The translations under genes and the position numbers were made by a program. This document shows positions 11,885 to 22,799 of a DNA stretch of 64,000 bases, in pieces. The notes under the pieces were generated by a model, which saw only the letters and a program-made list of their open reading frames with translations, made no database searches and was not told where the DNA came from. The stretch is from Zea mays. Taxonomy: Eukaryota; Streptophyta; Magnoliopsida; Poales; Poaceae. The stretch is from the NCBI RefSeq assembly GCF_902167145.1, contig NC_050104.1, positions 106,589,849-106,653,848 of the forward strand, in the 5' to 3' direction. How positions within the stretch are numbered: position 1 is the first letter of the stretch; the number at the start of each line of letters is the position of its first letter.

Positions 11885-12157
11885 CTACCCGGTCGGCTGC
11901 ACTTTCGGCGCCTTGGAGGGTGCCTTGATACTGGGGCCTCTCCCTCTGTCGTCCGGGCGAGCGATCTCGGCCGCCAAGGTGTGTAGCTTCTCGATGGCTG
12001 CTAGTGCAGCGGTGCGGTCGCCCTGCACGGTGAGGATCCCAGCGGGGGACAGCATCTTGAGGACCAAGTACCCATAATGGGCAATGGCCATGAACCGATA
12101 CAGGGCTGGCCTCCCGATAATGGCGTTAAAAGGGAGGTTGACCTCCGCGACGTCGAA
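11885..12157 (-). pseudogene. Protease-to-RT linker of the Tat element
   Basis: Directly after the TAG at 12158-12160 the same frame continues FDVAEVNLPFNAIIGRPALYRFMAIAHYGYLVLKM, the conserved tail of the protease domain (GRPALYRFMAI). It then reads into a low-complexity linker and a shift of frame near 11895, after which GGPAKTIQVG appears in another frame. Confidence 0.8.
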
Positions 12158-14173
12158 CTAGACGTTTTCTATACGGAAGTTCTCTTCCGTCCCAAATGTA
12201 ACCGGGAGCGTTATGCTCCCGAGGGGGTATACGGGTTGCGGGCCCACCTCGGAAAATGGGCGTGAAGGCCCCAGCCGTGACCCCGGGACCTGCAGCTGTC
12301 TGAATGCTGCGTGGCTGATAACATTGAGGCCGGCCCCTCCGTCGATCAACACGTGGTGTAGCCGCATGTTGGCGACAACAGGGGCGGTGATGAGCGGCAG
12401 CACGCCGACTCCCGCCATGTTGTCGGGGCAGACGGATGCCCCGAAGGAGATGGTAGTGCCCCTCCATCGTTGGTGCAGAGCGGTTTTGGGGACCCCTGGG
12501 ACCGCCGAAAGTACCTCCCGGCGTAGGGACTTGACACTCCTGCGGGAGGTGAGCTCCCAGCTTCCGCCGTACATTACATACAGCTTCTTGCGACGGTCTC
12601 CACCGTCGCTGGAGTCAGAATCTCTGGTGAAAACGTCCTTTAGGCACCCCTCGGGCGACTGGTAGCCGAGGTCTTGTCCTTCCACAGCCGCGACTTTTCC
12701 GTCAGCTCCCTTCTGGCTTGGTCGGTGGTGGGGCGGCATGTCGTCTTTGAGGGACTGCTCGCGCCGCTCGCTGACGCGTCGTGCGAGTTTGATAATCTCA
12801 CGGCAGTCGGCGGCTCGGTGGTGGCTCTTGGGGTGCACCGGGCACGTGTCACCGCTATATCCCTGGGGCCGTGGGCGCTTGCTGCGCTCGCCTTGGCCCC
12901 CGGCAGCGGCAGCAGCAACTGAAACAGCGAACTGTGGTTTTTCGTGGCCGTGGTTCTTGTTTCTCTTTTTCTTCTTGCCTCCGCCCTGGGTGATGACATC
13001 TGAGTCGACCATCTTGGTAACCTTTACCTGTGGTACCGAGTGCCAAGCACGGCCTTCGGCGTCTCTGGCGCACTTGTTAGCCAGAGCAAGGAGTGTGGTG
13101 ACGTCGTCCACATCATGTGTGGCCAACTTTTCCAGCATCTTCTCATCACGTACCCCCTGGCGGAAAGCAGTGATGATGGAAGCATCCGAGATACGGGGGA
13201 TTGTCCCACGTACCTTGGTGAGGCGGGAAATGAATGCTCGGAGGGTCTCCCCGGGCTCCTGCCTCACTGCATGGAGGTGGGCCTCCACACCATGCTGTTG
13301 GTAAGCACTGGCGAAGTTCGCCACGAACCGCGCACAGAGTTCTTCCCAGGAGTAGACTGATCCCGGGGTGAGGTTCATGAGCCAGGTCCGGGCAGGTCCA
13401 GACAAGGCCACATGAAAATATGTTGCCATCACAGCGGTGTTTCCACCTGCTGCCGTAATGGCGGTAACGTACACCTGCAGGAACTCCGACGGGTTCTTCG
13501 TTCCGTCGTATTTTTCCGGCAGGTGCGGCCAGAACTTGGGCGGCCAGGACGCCGCGCGTAGATGATCCGCAAGAGCGGCGCAGCCCACTCCGGCCAAGGG
13601 GACACCCGTTTGGGACCGGGTACCCATTGGTGTCTGCGATGCAACCGCAGCGAAGTCTTGATCGAGGTCGCGACCATCGATGTTTTGGAGGCGCTCGCGT
13701 GCCCTTTCCAAGGATACCCGGGCGTCCTCTCCCGCACGCCTGCGGTTGAGCTCTGCCCGGAGGTCGTTGGTCTGTGCGCCCCTCACTGAGGGCGAGCGCA
13801 CAGATGCTGACGCCTCATGTTGGCGCCGGGATGACCGCGCCTTCGACCTAGTCGAGGTAGAATGCACCATACTGAGCAGTCGGTCGACGTCGTCCCGCCA
13901 TTGCTTCATGGCTCCTGGTGAAGCCGTGGAGCTCGGAGGGTGTCGCAACAACTCCCTGGCTGCTGACAACGCCCCAGGAGACGCCCTTGATGGAGTCCGG
14001 GACGTTTGCGCTACTGTATGCTGCCGTGCGGCGTGCACAGCAGGAGTGACTGGTGCCGGGCGACTGGGAACCTGCGGTGTGGAGGAAGCAGCTTCTCCCT
14101 CTACCGCAAAGTCAACCGAAGTCTCGGCGCGGTGCTCAATGATCTGCACCATCATGCTTGGGCAAGGGATCAA
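12158..14173 (-). pseudogene. Tat-lineage gypsy Gag with start of aspartic protease
   Basis: A 671-codon frame begins 22 bases from the primer-binding site. Residues about 200-370 form the retrotransposon Gag domain (FWPHLPEKYDGTKNPSEFL, GPARTWLMNL, SWEELCARFVANF, GETLRAFISRL). Later comes a basic lysine tract, then CPVHPKSHHRAADC, a degenerate zinc knuckle. Near the C-terminus VLIDGGAGLNVIS is the protease active site in its plant D-G-G form. It ends at TAG 12158-12160 within the protease. The Gag part itself looks undamaged, but pol behind it is dead. Confidence 0.88.
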
Positions 14174-14194
14174 GCAAAAACCTAATGCCTAGCC

Positions 14195-14210
14195 CCTACC
14201 TGGCGCGCCA
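14195..14210 (-). other. Primer-binding site of the first Tat element
   Basis: The minus strand reads TGGCGCGCCAGGTAGG, two bases from the LTR end. The same sequence follows the 5' LTR of the second Tat element at 47180, so both families use the same primer tRNA. Confidence 0.8.
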
Positions 14211-14442
14211 AATGTCGGAGAGTAAATCTCCGGCCGGGTGGCGGAGTGCGCCCGCCCTAAATCCTGAGATTAGGAGGGGCTTAGGCGTTTTGCTTGATCG
14301 TTGGAATGAACGGGAAGAACTCAAGAATACGCAGGGATTTAGAGTGGTTCGGGCCGCCGGAGCGTAACACCCTACTCCACTGTGAGATGTATTGCTTGTG
14401 AGCTTGTATGAGTTTGCGAGTCTAAGGTGTGACCTAAGATTG

Positions 14443-14459
14443 CGTGTGTGTGTGTGTGT
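14443..14459. repeat. (GT)n microsatellite
   Basis: About eight GT units within the LTR of the first Tat element. Confidence 0.9.
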
Positions 14460-14477
14460 AACGACGCATGCCTCCCC

Positions 14478-14484
14478 TTTTATA
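14478..14484 (-). promoter_or_regulatory. TATA box of first Tat LTR
   Basis: The minus strand reads AGCTATAAAAGGGGAGG, a good plant core promoter match within the LTR. Confidence 0.55.
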
Positions 14485-15300
14485 GCTGAAGGGGGGCATG
14501 TACAAAGGGACTGGGCCCCGACATGTGGGCCCAGGGACATAAAGAATATAGTGCTTGGAGCCTACTAATGTTTGTTGCCGAGACAACCTTCTTGTGCCCT
14601 GGCGCCCGAGATCTGCGTATCCTTGGCGTGCAGGGGAAGCTTCTTGCGGAAGAGAAGATGGGTGCAGTGCTCCGCTCGGAACCGGCGCACTGTCCACCAA
14701 CAGACTGGTCAGGCGTGCCGTCTACTGGATGACCCTGACGTCGTCTGCCGACGGACTGGACAAGGCGCATTTAATGTCGAGAGGGCTTGTCGCCTGTCAG
14801 CGTGGTGGCAGGCGGTGCATCCCTTCCGCAATAAATGCTGAGGTCGGGCGGCTGCATGGGCCTTACGTCAGGCTCGACCCATTGGCTTATGTCACGGGCC
14901 TCAAGCCAAGCGGCAGCAGCGGGGCTCCGCCTGGGTAGGAAGTCCCACTCGAGAGGTGGACACGTGTCGGCACCGGATCCCTATTTGTGCCGGGGTCTCC
15001 CAGGTCCCGGAGCCCTGCCGGGGCCCAGTCCCTACTCTAAGGGACCTAGGGCTTACCCGAGGGACCCGGCATGCCCTCTTGGGAGCTCCGGACCCGTAGT
15101 ACAGGGATCCGGCGTCCTTCTGCGGAGGTCCGGACCTATCGATGCACCTTGGGGAGTTTTATCTTTCCTGGCCACGCGGTACTCCCAACCCTGCCCATGC
15201 GGTGGGGTCGGGTGCTGCTTCCCGTGCGACTGGGCGGTGTCGTACGGGTGCGGCGTCTTCATACCGCAGAAGGGGGTACCCCTGTCTCAAGGTACCGACA

Positions 15301-15684
15301 AGCACAATAGTGAAGACGATAGAAACCAATCTTAGAGTGGCTATCTTGGAGACCCACTTACGTATGGGAAAGGTCCTAAAGCTAGAGTTATCTGACTAAG
15401 ACCTTGGACCTTATGAGGGCATCCTTGTAAGGGGCTTTTGAGGATTGGGGGAAGCTTACGCTCTTCTTGATATATCGATAAAAGTACTAAATCATCGACG
15501 AGAGTTCACATTTCTATCATTCTTTTATCTTCCGCACTTACTTTGTGTATCTTGGTTGTGTGCTTACTTTTCTCGCTTAGTTTGATAGGCTAGTTGGTGG
15601 AATTGAAATCTAGGGTGCATAATTTTTTGCGGTAGAGATACCAACACACATAACAAAATCCTAGTTACACATTTAGATAGTTTA
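15301..15684. other. Short spacer between Tat element and Helitron, no gene seen
   Basis: I see no coding pattern. The text resembles retrotransposon edge sequence but I cannot assign it. It ends at the A of the A/T dinucleotide into which the Helitron inserted. Confidence 0.5.
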
Positions 15685-15712
15685 CTAGATATGTGCCCGT
15701 GCGTTGCAACGG
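15685..15712 (-). other. Helitron 3' terminus: hairpin and CTAG
   Basis: On the minus strand CCGTTGCAACGCACGGGCAC can fold with GTGCC pairing to GGCAC, followed by ATAT and the terminal CTAG. The host base after it is T. Confidence 0.88.
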
Positions 15713-16365
15713 CACACAAAACATTCAGCAAAATATTAATGCACAACAATTACAAAGAAACGAACAACGCTTATATTATCGCCAACTTTAATATCTTTAA
15801 AATTGTTTGCTATCAAATACAATGTTACCCTTATATGATTAGTGGCAACAGCATGAACACATCCGAGAGTAGCCATTATGTAAAACTATTTTGGTAGCTC
15901 TCTCACAAAGACAGAAATATCAGAAGTTGTGTAATCTGAAATGACATGTAACATGACCCATGAAAAAAGATGAACCGAAACATGATCCCCGCAAGCCAAG
16001 CACCTCTTTCTCCTTCAGCACGAGCAGAGTCAATCCCATATAGATATAGTCGATCTTGATGACACCTGAAAAGACGCAAATGAGTTACAACTCAACATTC
16101 GTCTTCTATTTGGAACCTTTTCTTTTCAGCAAATTAAAGTAGTATGATAACAGCAAGATGTGCCACTGTTATTTTTTTGTGACAAAGCACAATGATTTGT
16201 GTGTTAAACTACGATACCTTTTGAACAATGGCAACTGCTGCCTGAAAAGGTGTCATGTCTTCGTATGGAAGCTGAAAAGAAAAGGCAACTCAGCAATTAG
16301 CAAAACCACACTTCTACTCTACCATTACAACGGAGAAACAAAATGACGGCGAGAGAAAAATAACA

Positions 16366-16880
16366 TTTGCACTGAATCGTAGTAACATGAGCTCAAACTG
16401 AAAAGGACAAGATATTTGCACCCAGAAAGCTTGGCTAGTAACAATTTGAGCATAGTTTCTTGGGATTCATGGAAAACAGAATAGCCATGTGATAAGAAAC
16501 ACGTGTAGTTTAATAGTACTAAAAAATCATTCCAACAAATTAGAAAAAATATCTATCTTAAACTGCTGCACTGAATCCTAGTAACATGAGATCAAACTGA
16601 AAAAGGCAGGATATTTGCACCCATAAAGCTTGACCAGTAACAATCTGAGCATAGTTTTTTGGGAAGATCATAGAATACATAATATCCACTTATCCAGGTG
16701 ATAAGAAACATGTGTAGTTTAATTGTACTGAAAAATCATTCCAATAATTCAAGAAAAATATTTATCTTAAACCACTGCACTAAATCTCAGTAGCATAAGA
16801 TCAAATTGAAAAAGGCAAGATATTTGCGCCTATAAAGCTTGGCCAATAACAATCTGAGCATAGTTTCTTAGGAAGGTCAC
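16366..16880. repeat. Diverged tandem triplication of about 205 bp within Helitron
   Basis: The text GCACTGAATC(C)TAGTAACATGAG...AAAGCTTGGC...GAGCATAGTTTCTTGGGA occurs three times, starting near 16366, 16569 and 16777. The copies differ at many positions, so the triplication is older than the Helitron's arrival. It lies next to the sigma-factor fragment and may be intron sequence from that gene. Confidence 0.75.
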
Positions 16881-17000
16881 ATGATACTAAATAGGCAGAT
16901 GCCTCTCGATCTAGCTGATAAACAGCCGAGATGCAGTTAGCTGCCTTCACCGGTATTTCCAAACGTCTCAGAGACCAGACGACATGCGAGGGGAATAACA

Positions 17001-17268
17001 GAGCAATGGCAATTAAGGGATTTAAATTAAAATAATATGTAGGGAGCCTGAACGATTTCGAGTTATCGGCCAATGCTTTTGAAACCCCCCAGTTACAAGC
17101 AAATGCACTCAAGGCTCAATTCAGCTATGATCTTATCAGGTCCAAACTGCTGCAGGACAAGATAATCCGCCCTAACTTGATGAATGCACCAATACACATA
17201 GGTGGAAATCCTAAATCCTCTTGAGGCATCAAACTTTTTGATCCCACAGAGTAGCCCTATGCCCATAT
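17001..17268 (-). pseudogene. Captured fragment of a plastid sigma-70 factor (SIG2-like)
   Basis: On the minus strand one segment reads GLLCGIKKFDASRGFRISTYVYW then CIHQ, the conserved sigma region 2 that binds core polymerase and melts the promoter. About 90 bases later another segment reads VSKALADNSKSFRLPTY and then LIAIA, the next part of region 2.4 into region 3. The gap behaves like a decayed intron. In intact plastid sigma factors Trp-Trp-Ile-Arg is expected, so Cys-Ile-His is substituted. The fragment has neither the N-terminal transit region nor regions 3 and 4, so it is not functional. SIG2 is the closest subfamily from memory. Confidence 0.75.
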
Positions 17269-17490
17269 CAGACCACCCTAAAGCATGAATGAAACATTAC
17301 ATTTCAACATTTTAGGTACACTAATTTTTCTCTTGTTGCTACTATGCCATTAGATTTATAGAGAGGTTTCTACAAAATGAAGTATTAGTCCATAGTCATG
17401 TTTTCTATTTTATAATGCCTTTTAAACACTAATAACAAAGAAAAAATCGCCACATTTGACATAATGGTTGGATCATCCATGACCACATAT

Positions 17491-17975
17491 GAATTGGAAG
17501 AACTCTAACATCTAAAACATGAAGTGCATTAAAGTTTACCTTGTCTATTTTCTCCGACAGCATATATATAAAAGTCCATGACTCTAAGATCAACACCTGC
17601 AAGAGGGCCTTGAACATATGCAGTAACATTGGATGGCTGCTTTTCAAGCTTGAATGCTGCTTTGATTTCATACCATTGATCCCCATCAGCATCCACTTGC
17701 CCACAATTGACCAATTGGTTTTTATCCACAGCAAGACTGACAATTACAAGCATCATGAATTGGAAGAATTCTAACATCTAAAACATGAAGTGCATTAAAG
17801 TTTACCTTGTCTATTTTCTCCGACAACATATATACCATGACTCTAAGATCAACACCTGCAGGAGGGCCTTGAACATATGCAGTAACTTTGGATGGCTGCT
17901 TTTCAAGCTTGAATGCTGCTTTGATTTCATACCATTGATCCCCATCATCATCCACTTGCCCACATGAATGCGCTG
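17491..17975 (-). pseudogene. Captured, tandemly duplicated CBM22 fragment of a GH10 xylanase
   Basis: Two copies about 266 bp apart (17491-17712 and 17757-17971) read on the minus strand CGQVDxDGDQWYEIKAAFKL, then EKQPSxVTAYVQGPxAGVDL and RVM. This is the carbohydrate-binding module ahead of the catalytic barrel in plant endo-1,4-beta-xylanases. Each copy ends at a likely exon border followed by the same intron-like tail. No GH10 catalytic residues are present. The copies differ slightly (PLAGVDLRVMDF versus PPAGVDLRVMV), so the duplication is not brand new. Confidence 0.72.
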
Positions 17976-18504
17976 CAGGAAGTTCTGTTGCGAGCGAAAG
18001 CATGTGATCAGTGCTTCATGAGCAAAGTATGCAACTCGCACCGGTTGAACAAGAAGTCAGGCGAATGCCAAAAATTAACAGAACTGACAGGTTTCACGCA
18101 CATAAAACACGTTCTTATTACAGACACGATATTTCAACTTAAGAACAGATAAATAAAATCTTGCTCTGTTTAACATGGGAAAAATGAGAAGCCTCAAGCT
18201 CTAAACAAGAAATTGTCATGTTCAGCAGACCACACATACATGTGAGGCCTAGCTGTCCTGAGCCTCTCTATTTTGAGACATTTGCTGTAAGTAAATGATG
18301 GTATATGTAAAGGGCAGGCAGAAGCAACTCAATGAATAGCATGTCATAACAGCTAATGGTTGTTCTTTAAAAGTAAAAACAGATTACTATTTTTCTTCTG
18401 CTCAGTCGACAGCAGCGGCCGGTGTTTCCTAGATATGCTTGTTGTTCTGGTAGGTCCATCTCAATGTAATTCCCCCAAGTTCTAAAATAAAATTTTGTGC
18501 GAGC

Positions 18505-18714
18505 TCACCTGTAGGCTAGGATATGCATCATGTTTGTTGTATTTACAGTGTTTGTGCCTGCTCTGATTTGCAACTGGACGATCCTTCTCCCTTCACTGAA
18601 GCTGCTCCTGAACGTCGCACGTGAGACAACGTCACTCGTGGGATTTTGGAACTCGGACCACAAATTTATCTCCTGCACACCCTTGGAGCCTAAAGAGGTC
18701 TCCCACTCTCCCAT
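18505..18714 (-). pseudogene. Unidentified exon-like fragment in Helitron
   Basis: The minus-strand frame reads GEWETSLGSKGVQEINLWSEF, then QNPTSDVVSRATFRSSFSEGRR and IVQLQIRAG. The composition looks like real protein, but I do not recognise the family. It lies mostly between the arms of a 30-bp inverted repeat (18529-18558 and 18751-18781). Confidence 0.4.
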
Positions 18715-18781
18715 TTGAGGCTCAGCTCACTACAACATGCGGCAAAAGATGGCACAAAACACTGTAAATACAACAAACATG
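18529..18781. repeat. Inverted repeat, 30-31 bp arms
   Basis: The left arm (18529-18558) begins CATGTTTGTTGTATTTACAG. The reverse complement of 18751-18781 is the same apart from one extra T. The loop is about 190 bp. It may be a small foldback element or a rearranged copy of one exon edge. Confidence 0.85.
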
Positions 18782-19483
18782 CTACGGAATTAACAGAAAT
18801 TGGTACCAATCATACATACACAGTAAAATTGTATGGTGAAATAGTATCCCTTTGACTCCTATATTTTTGCATCTACTATTGGTTTATCTAAAATAAAAAA
18901 GTTTCACAACACTTATTGTGAAATTATATAACAATAATTGTATAAGTATATATACATGTATTCATTTTGCCTTCAATGCTAGTGTTTGTTAAGTTTTTAA
19001 TGGTGTGCCCTTCAGAATGCCAGAAACATAGCTCCGCTATCAAGAGGGATGCTAAAGTGATAAAAATCATAAAATGTACAAGAGATGGCACCGCTAAGAA
19101 ATTCAGTGCATACTCTTTTTTGAAGCATGTCAGTGCATACTTTTTCCCCAACCATGAACCATGTAAATGTTGTCGAGACTGATTTATTGTGATGTCGCTT
19201 AGTAGAATGTGACGGTTCAACTTTCCCATCTGAAATAGAGCAAGATAAGCAGCACACACAAAAAAGTTGTTAGTTTTCTTAACTAAAATGATGCTTCAAA
19301 TTCTTAGACAAGAATTCAGTTTCAGCTATGCATATGCAATAATGCCAGCTAAATTAAACTTCTGCCGCAGACACCAGTCCATGACATATTTGATCATGCT
19401 TCGAAAAATATAGAGTATAATATGTATGTAGTCCCATTCTAAATTCAGCTTAGGTGAAAGCAAGTATGCAGTCTGTTCACTTG

Positions 19484-19740
19484 TTTTAATCGCAGGATTG
19501 ATGGGGGAGCCATCATCTTTCTTGAGCTGCACCCTGGCCCTCCCCGCCTGGAAAATATCCTGAGGGTACGACTTATCCAACTTCACATAGCAACAATTGG
19601 CTAATCAGATGTATAAACAAATGATACTGCCAATCTTGAACTGGGAAAATAAACGATCAAAGAAGGAATCAGAGCAAGTACCTCGATGGTGTGGAGGATC
19701 TTGAGGTGTGAACAACAGTTGTCGAAGAAGGAATGAGAGT
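19484..19740 (-). pseudogene. SRP19: Captured two-exon fragment of SRP19 (signal recognition particle 19 kDa)
   Basis: The first exon (about 19682-19740) reads FFDNCCSHLKILHTIE and ends at a GT donor. The second (from 19580 leftward to about 19484) starts after an AG acceptor and reads LDKSYPQDIFQAGRARVQLK then KDDGSPINPAIKT. Joined at those sites they give the unbroken SRP19 core that binds helix 6 and 8 of the SRP RNA. Both the start and the C-terminal basic tail are missing. The splice sites are intact, so capture was at DNA level, including the intron. Confidence 0.8.
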
Positions 19741-19799
19741 GACCTGAAGAATGTTAGTAACATCATGACAGAAGCTAGATTAATCATGTATTAAGCAAA

Positions 19800-21380
19800 C
19801 AATACCAATATGACTTGAAACAATCAACAATGAATGGATTCAATAACTGGTTAGAAAAAAGAGGAAAATACATTGTTTTGTCTATTAAAGTTATTCCTTT
19901 CCAGACAGTTATTATCCTACATATCATGAGCATCACCTGCAAAATTTTAAATTACCAGATAAGTACTTTCACTTTGTAAACAAACCAATTAACAATATTA
20001 GTTCAAGAATAGTACATAACATCTCAGCTCTAGTATTTTCATCTGATAGTTGTAGATATGGCAGCTAAATTAGCCTCAGAGCTTATTTGAAACATTAAGC
20101 AACATGGGCGGTATAGGTTGAGCAGAAAATTCAGAATAAGAAAAAACATATAGTATCCAAAATTTCAGCTATCATCTTTAGCATGCACACATAAAAACAT
20201 GACTCAGTAGTAATGTTTGTTGACAATCGTAGCTATTTCTTTAATCATCGTTTCTGGTGAGTGAATAGCATTATCTCATGAAGAAAGGAATTAAACCTCA
20301 GAATTTCGTTTCAACTGAGGATATAAAATATGCAGTATTTCGTTATTTTCAAGAAGGCCTTGCGAACATTTTTTCCTAATAAAAGTTGATATTAATTAAC
20401 CTTAACAAATAGTTTTGATGCTGCCAACTTTTTCAAACAAATTATTTTTACCAAGCATTGTCTAATCAGGATAGGTTTGATATCAACCATGTTTAGACTT
20501 TATAATGGATAAAAACAAAAAAAATAAGCGACAATTTTTTTATTGCGCAAAAAAAGAAGAATTTCAATTATATTATTAAAACAAAATAATAAATACAGAG
20601 AAGGGAGGAAAAACACCATTGCAATGATGAGAAAAGCAACAACCGGATAATTGGATATCTCTCCAGTCGAAATGGAGGAGCATAATATATTGTGCCAAGA
20701 AATAGGCCAAGGCAGTATAGAGAGGTAATGAAAGGTCCAAAGTTTGATATAACAATTAAAAACCTGCAACTGCAAATAATACAACCAAGAGCCATGCTGA
20801 CTGAACTGAGATCACAAGAACACTGTTTTTGTTTACCAATATTAGAGAATTTTGATGTGTAAAATTATGAAATTAGGTATCAATATTAAACAGAAGATAC
20901 TAAAGATGATCCAACTGGAGTTGCTCTATCAGCCGTATATCAAATACTATACCTTGTTGTACTCAACTCCTAGATTACTCTATTGGGTCATAATCATATG
21001 GATATCTAGATGGCATCTAGGTTCAGTTTGTTGATACTGGCAATTTTTTCCTGTTGATAGGAAGCAAGACAGTTATTGTTGGGACTGAATTGTGCACAAC
21101 CTATTGAGGCTATCTCACTCGCATGCATTCATTATCTACAATTTATCAAGCATCATGAGTATCCAAGAAAATGTGATCATTGATGCAACACAAACAGTAC
21201 GAGAAAGCTTACATTACTACTATACTTACACTTTGGGCAGCCACAAGAATAACCATGTCCATTTATCCGTCCAACCTTATCCACCTAAAGATAATCAAAA
21301 TTAAGCATAAATATTGTCCTGGAGATATCAAACCCTATGTTTCAATCAGTTTACTCGGGTTCACGGGCTCGTTGGCTCTT
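19800..21380. other. Helitron filler, no gene recognised
   Basis: AT-rich sequence with short random frames only. It could be intron or intergenic sequence captured with the SRP19 or DUF632 fragments; I see no conserved protein or RNA pattern. Confidence 0.5.
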
Positions 21381-21387
21381 GGTTGTG

Positions 21388-22768
21388 AAGGATCTCCATT
21401 CCAGGGTATCTGTTGTGATTCAAGTTGTTGATGCAATCTCCAAAAGAATTGAGAAGATAAGGGATGAAGAACTACAGCCATAGCTTGTCGAGCTAATTCA
21501 AGGGTATATATACCTGATAGACAGTATTTCATTTCTTATACCACAATTTCGAATGCAATCTTCCTGTTTCATTTTTTTCAGTGTATGCTAGCAATTTTTT
21601 TCTCGAACTCGTAGGATAGTTGCGTGTCATTCCATTAATAGGTAGAAAATGGTCAACTACATGCTGATTCTATAGATCTGGTTAATATTACACCGAATTT
21701 ACTAAATATTTCAATTGTCAACATCACTCCAATTTTTTGGCAGAATGGTAGTACAGTAGAAGAGCATGCAGTGTTGGAGTTGTCTAGAGTTGCCAGGTTG
21801 TGGGTTTGAAATCGCCTTCTCCGCATTTGCAGAGGGAAGGCTTGCCTCGTCTATCCCTTTCCCGGACCTCACTTGTTTGGGAGCCTCTGATTTTGTGTCT
21901 GCCTTTTTTTTAGAATGATAGTGCAATACTGAGAATCAGAAGATTACAGTTCACATCCTATTCTAAGAAGTTCCTTTGTTTTGTTGAAACATTCTGATGG
22001 CTCATAACTGTACCTTCAGTCTTAGCTCATCAAAATCATGTTTTTGACATTTATAGTCTATTGACCTTGATCTGACTTCATACAGGCTAATCAGAATGTG
22101 GAAACAGATGCTGGAATGTCACCACAAACAGTTCATCACGATCACATTAGCATACCACGTGAAAGACTCGACCTCGGCGCGTCAAGGTGAGCACCACCAT
22201 CACCGCGAGGCAGCGATGCATCTGTGGAATGAGATGGACAGCTTCTCCTCCAGCTTTAGAAACTGGGTCACCGCTCACAAATCGTACGTCGAGGCTCTCA
22301 ACGCGTGGCTCCAGAAGTGCGTCCTGCAGCCGCCCTAGGATCGGCGCAGGCGCAAACGCAAGGTCTCCTTCCCTCCTCGGCAGGTCGTCTCCCCTCCCAT
22401 ATTCATCCTTTGCGGGGACTGGCTCGCCAGGACAAAACCTCTCCCTGCTAACGAGCTATGCAGATCCCTCAAAGACGTGATGCAGCTCCTCCGCGGCTCG
22501 TTCGAGCACTGCGACGAGCAAAACAGGCCCAGAAGCGGCGAGTAGCGGGAATGCGGGATGCTGGAGAACAGTAGCGAGCAGGAGGCGGCAGCTGAGTGGG
22601 AGTTGTGCAGCATCAGCTGAAGGGCTACAGTCGAGACTGACGGCGGTTCTTGACCGTCTGACAAAGTTCTTGGAGGCATCACTGAAGTGCTACGAGGAGC
22701 TCAAGCAGAACTACGAGATGGCCTGTGCTGATTATAGGAGAGTTGGACCAAATGCTCGGCTTGCTTAG
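21388..22768 (+). pseudogene. Captured fragment of a DUF630/DUF632 (bZIP-like, ROH/NRG-type) protein gene
   Basis: Exon 1 (about 21388-21503) reads KDLHSRVSVVIQVVDAISKR, IEKIRDEELQP, stop, LVELIQG and ends at a GT donor. Exon 2 begins after the AG at 22084-22085 and reads LIRMWKQMLECHHKQF, then LWNEMDSFSSSFRNWVTAHK and SYVEALNAWLQKC. After a TAG at 22336-22338 it continues PPIFILCGDWLARTKPLP and SLKDVMQLL. The tail (about 22622-22768) reads LTAVLDRLTKFLEASLKCYE and ends TAG. This is the DUF632 C-terminal helical domain. At least three stops break it. It lies opposite in strand to the other captured genes. Confidence 0.8.
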
Positions 22769-22799
22769 GATTGATGTTGGTTGTGGTGTGTGACTTCTT

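Larger units (their letters stand above)
14213..15300 (-). repeat. LTR (5' LTR of first Tat element), 1088 bp
   Basis: Ends are TGTCGGAG (14213) and ACCGACA (15300), an inverted TGTCGG/CCGACA pair. The primer-binding site abuts its left end, so the element runs leftward. AGCAC at 15301-15305 is the candidate target duplication; the other copy is outside the window. Confidence 0.82.

Noticed and set aside
12213..14192. Plus-strand frames of 150-188 codons across the Tat gag
   Set aside because: They are shadows of the GC-rich minus-strand gag frame with its conserved motifs.
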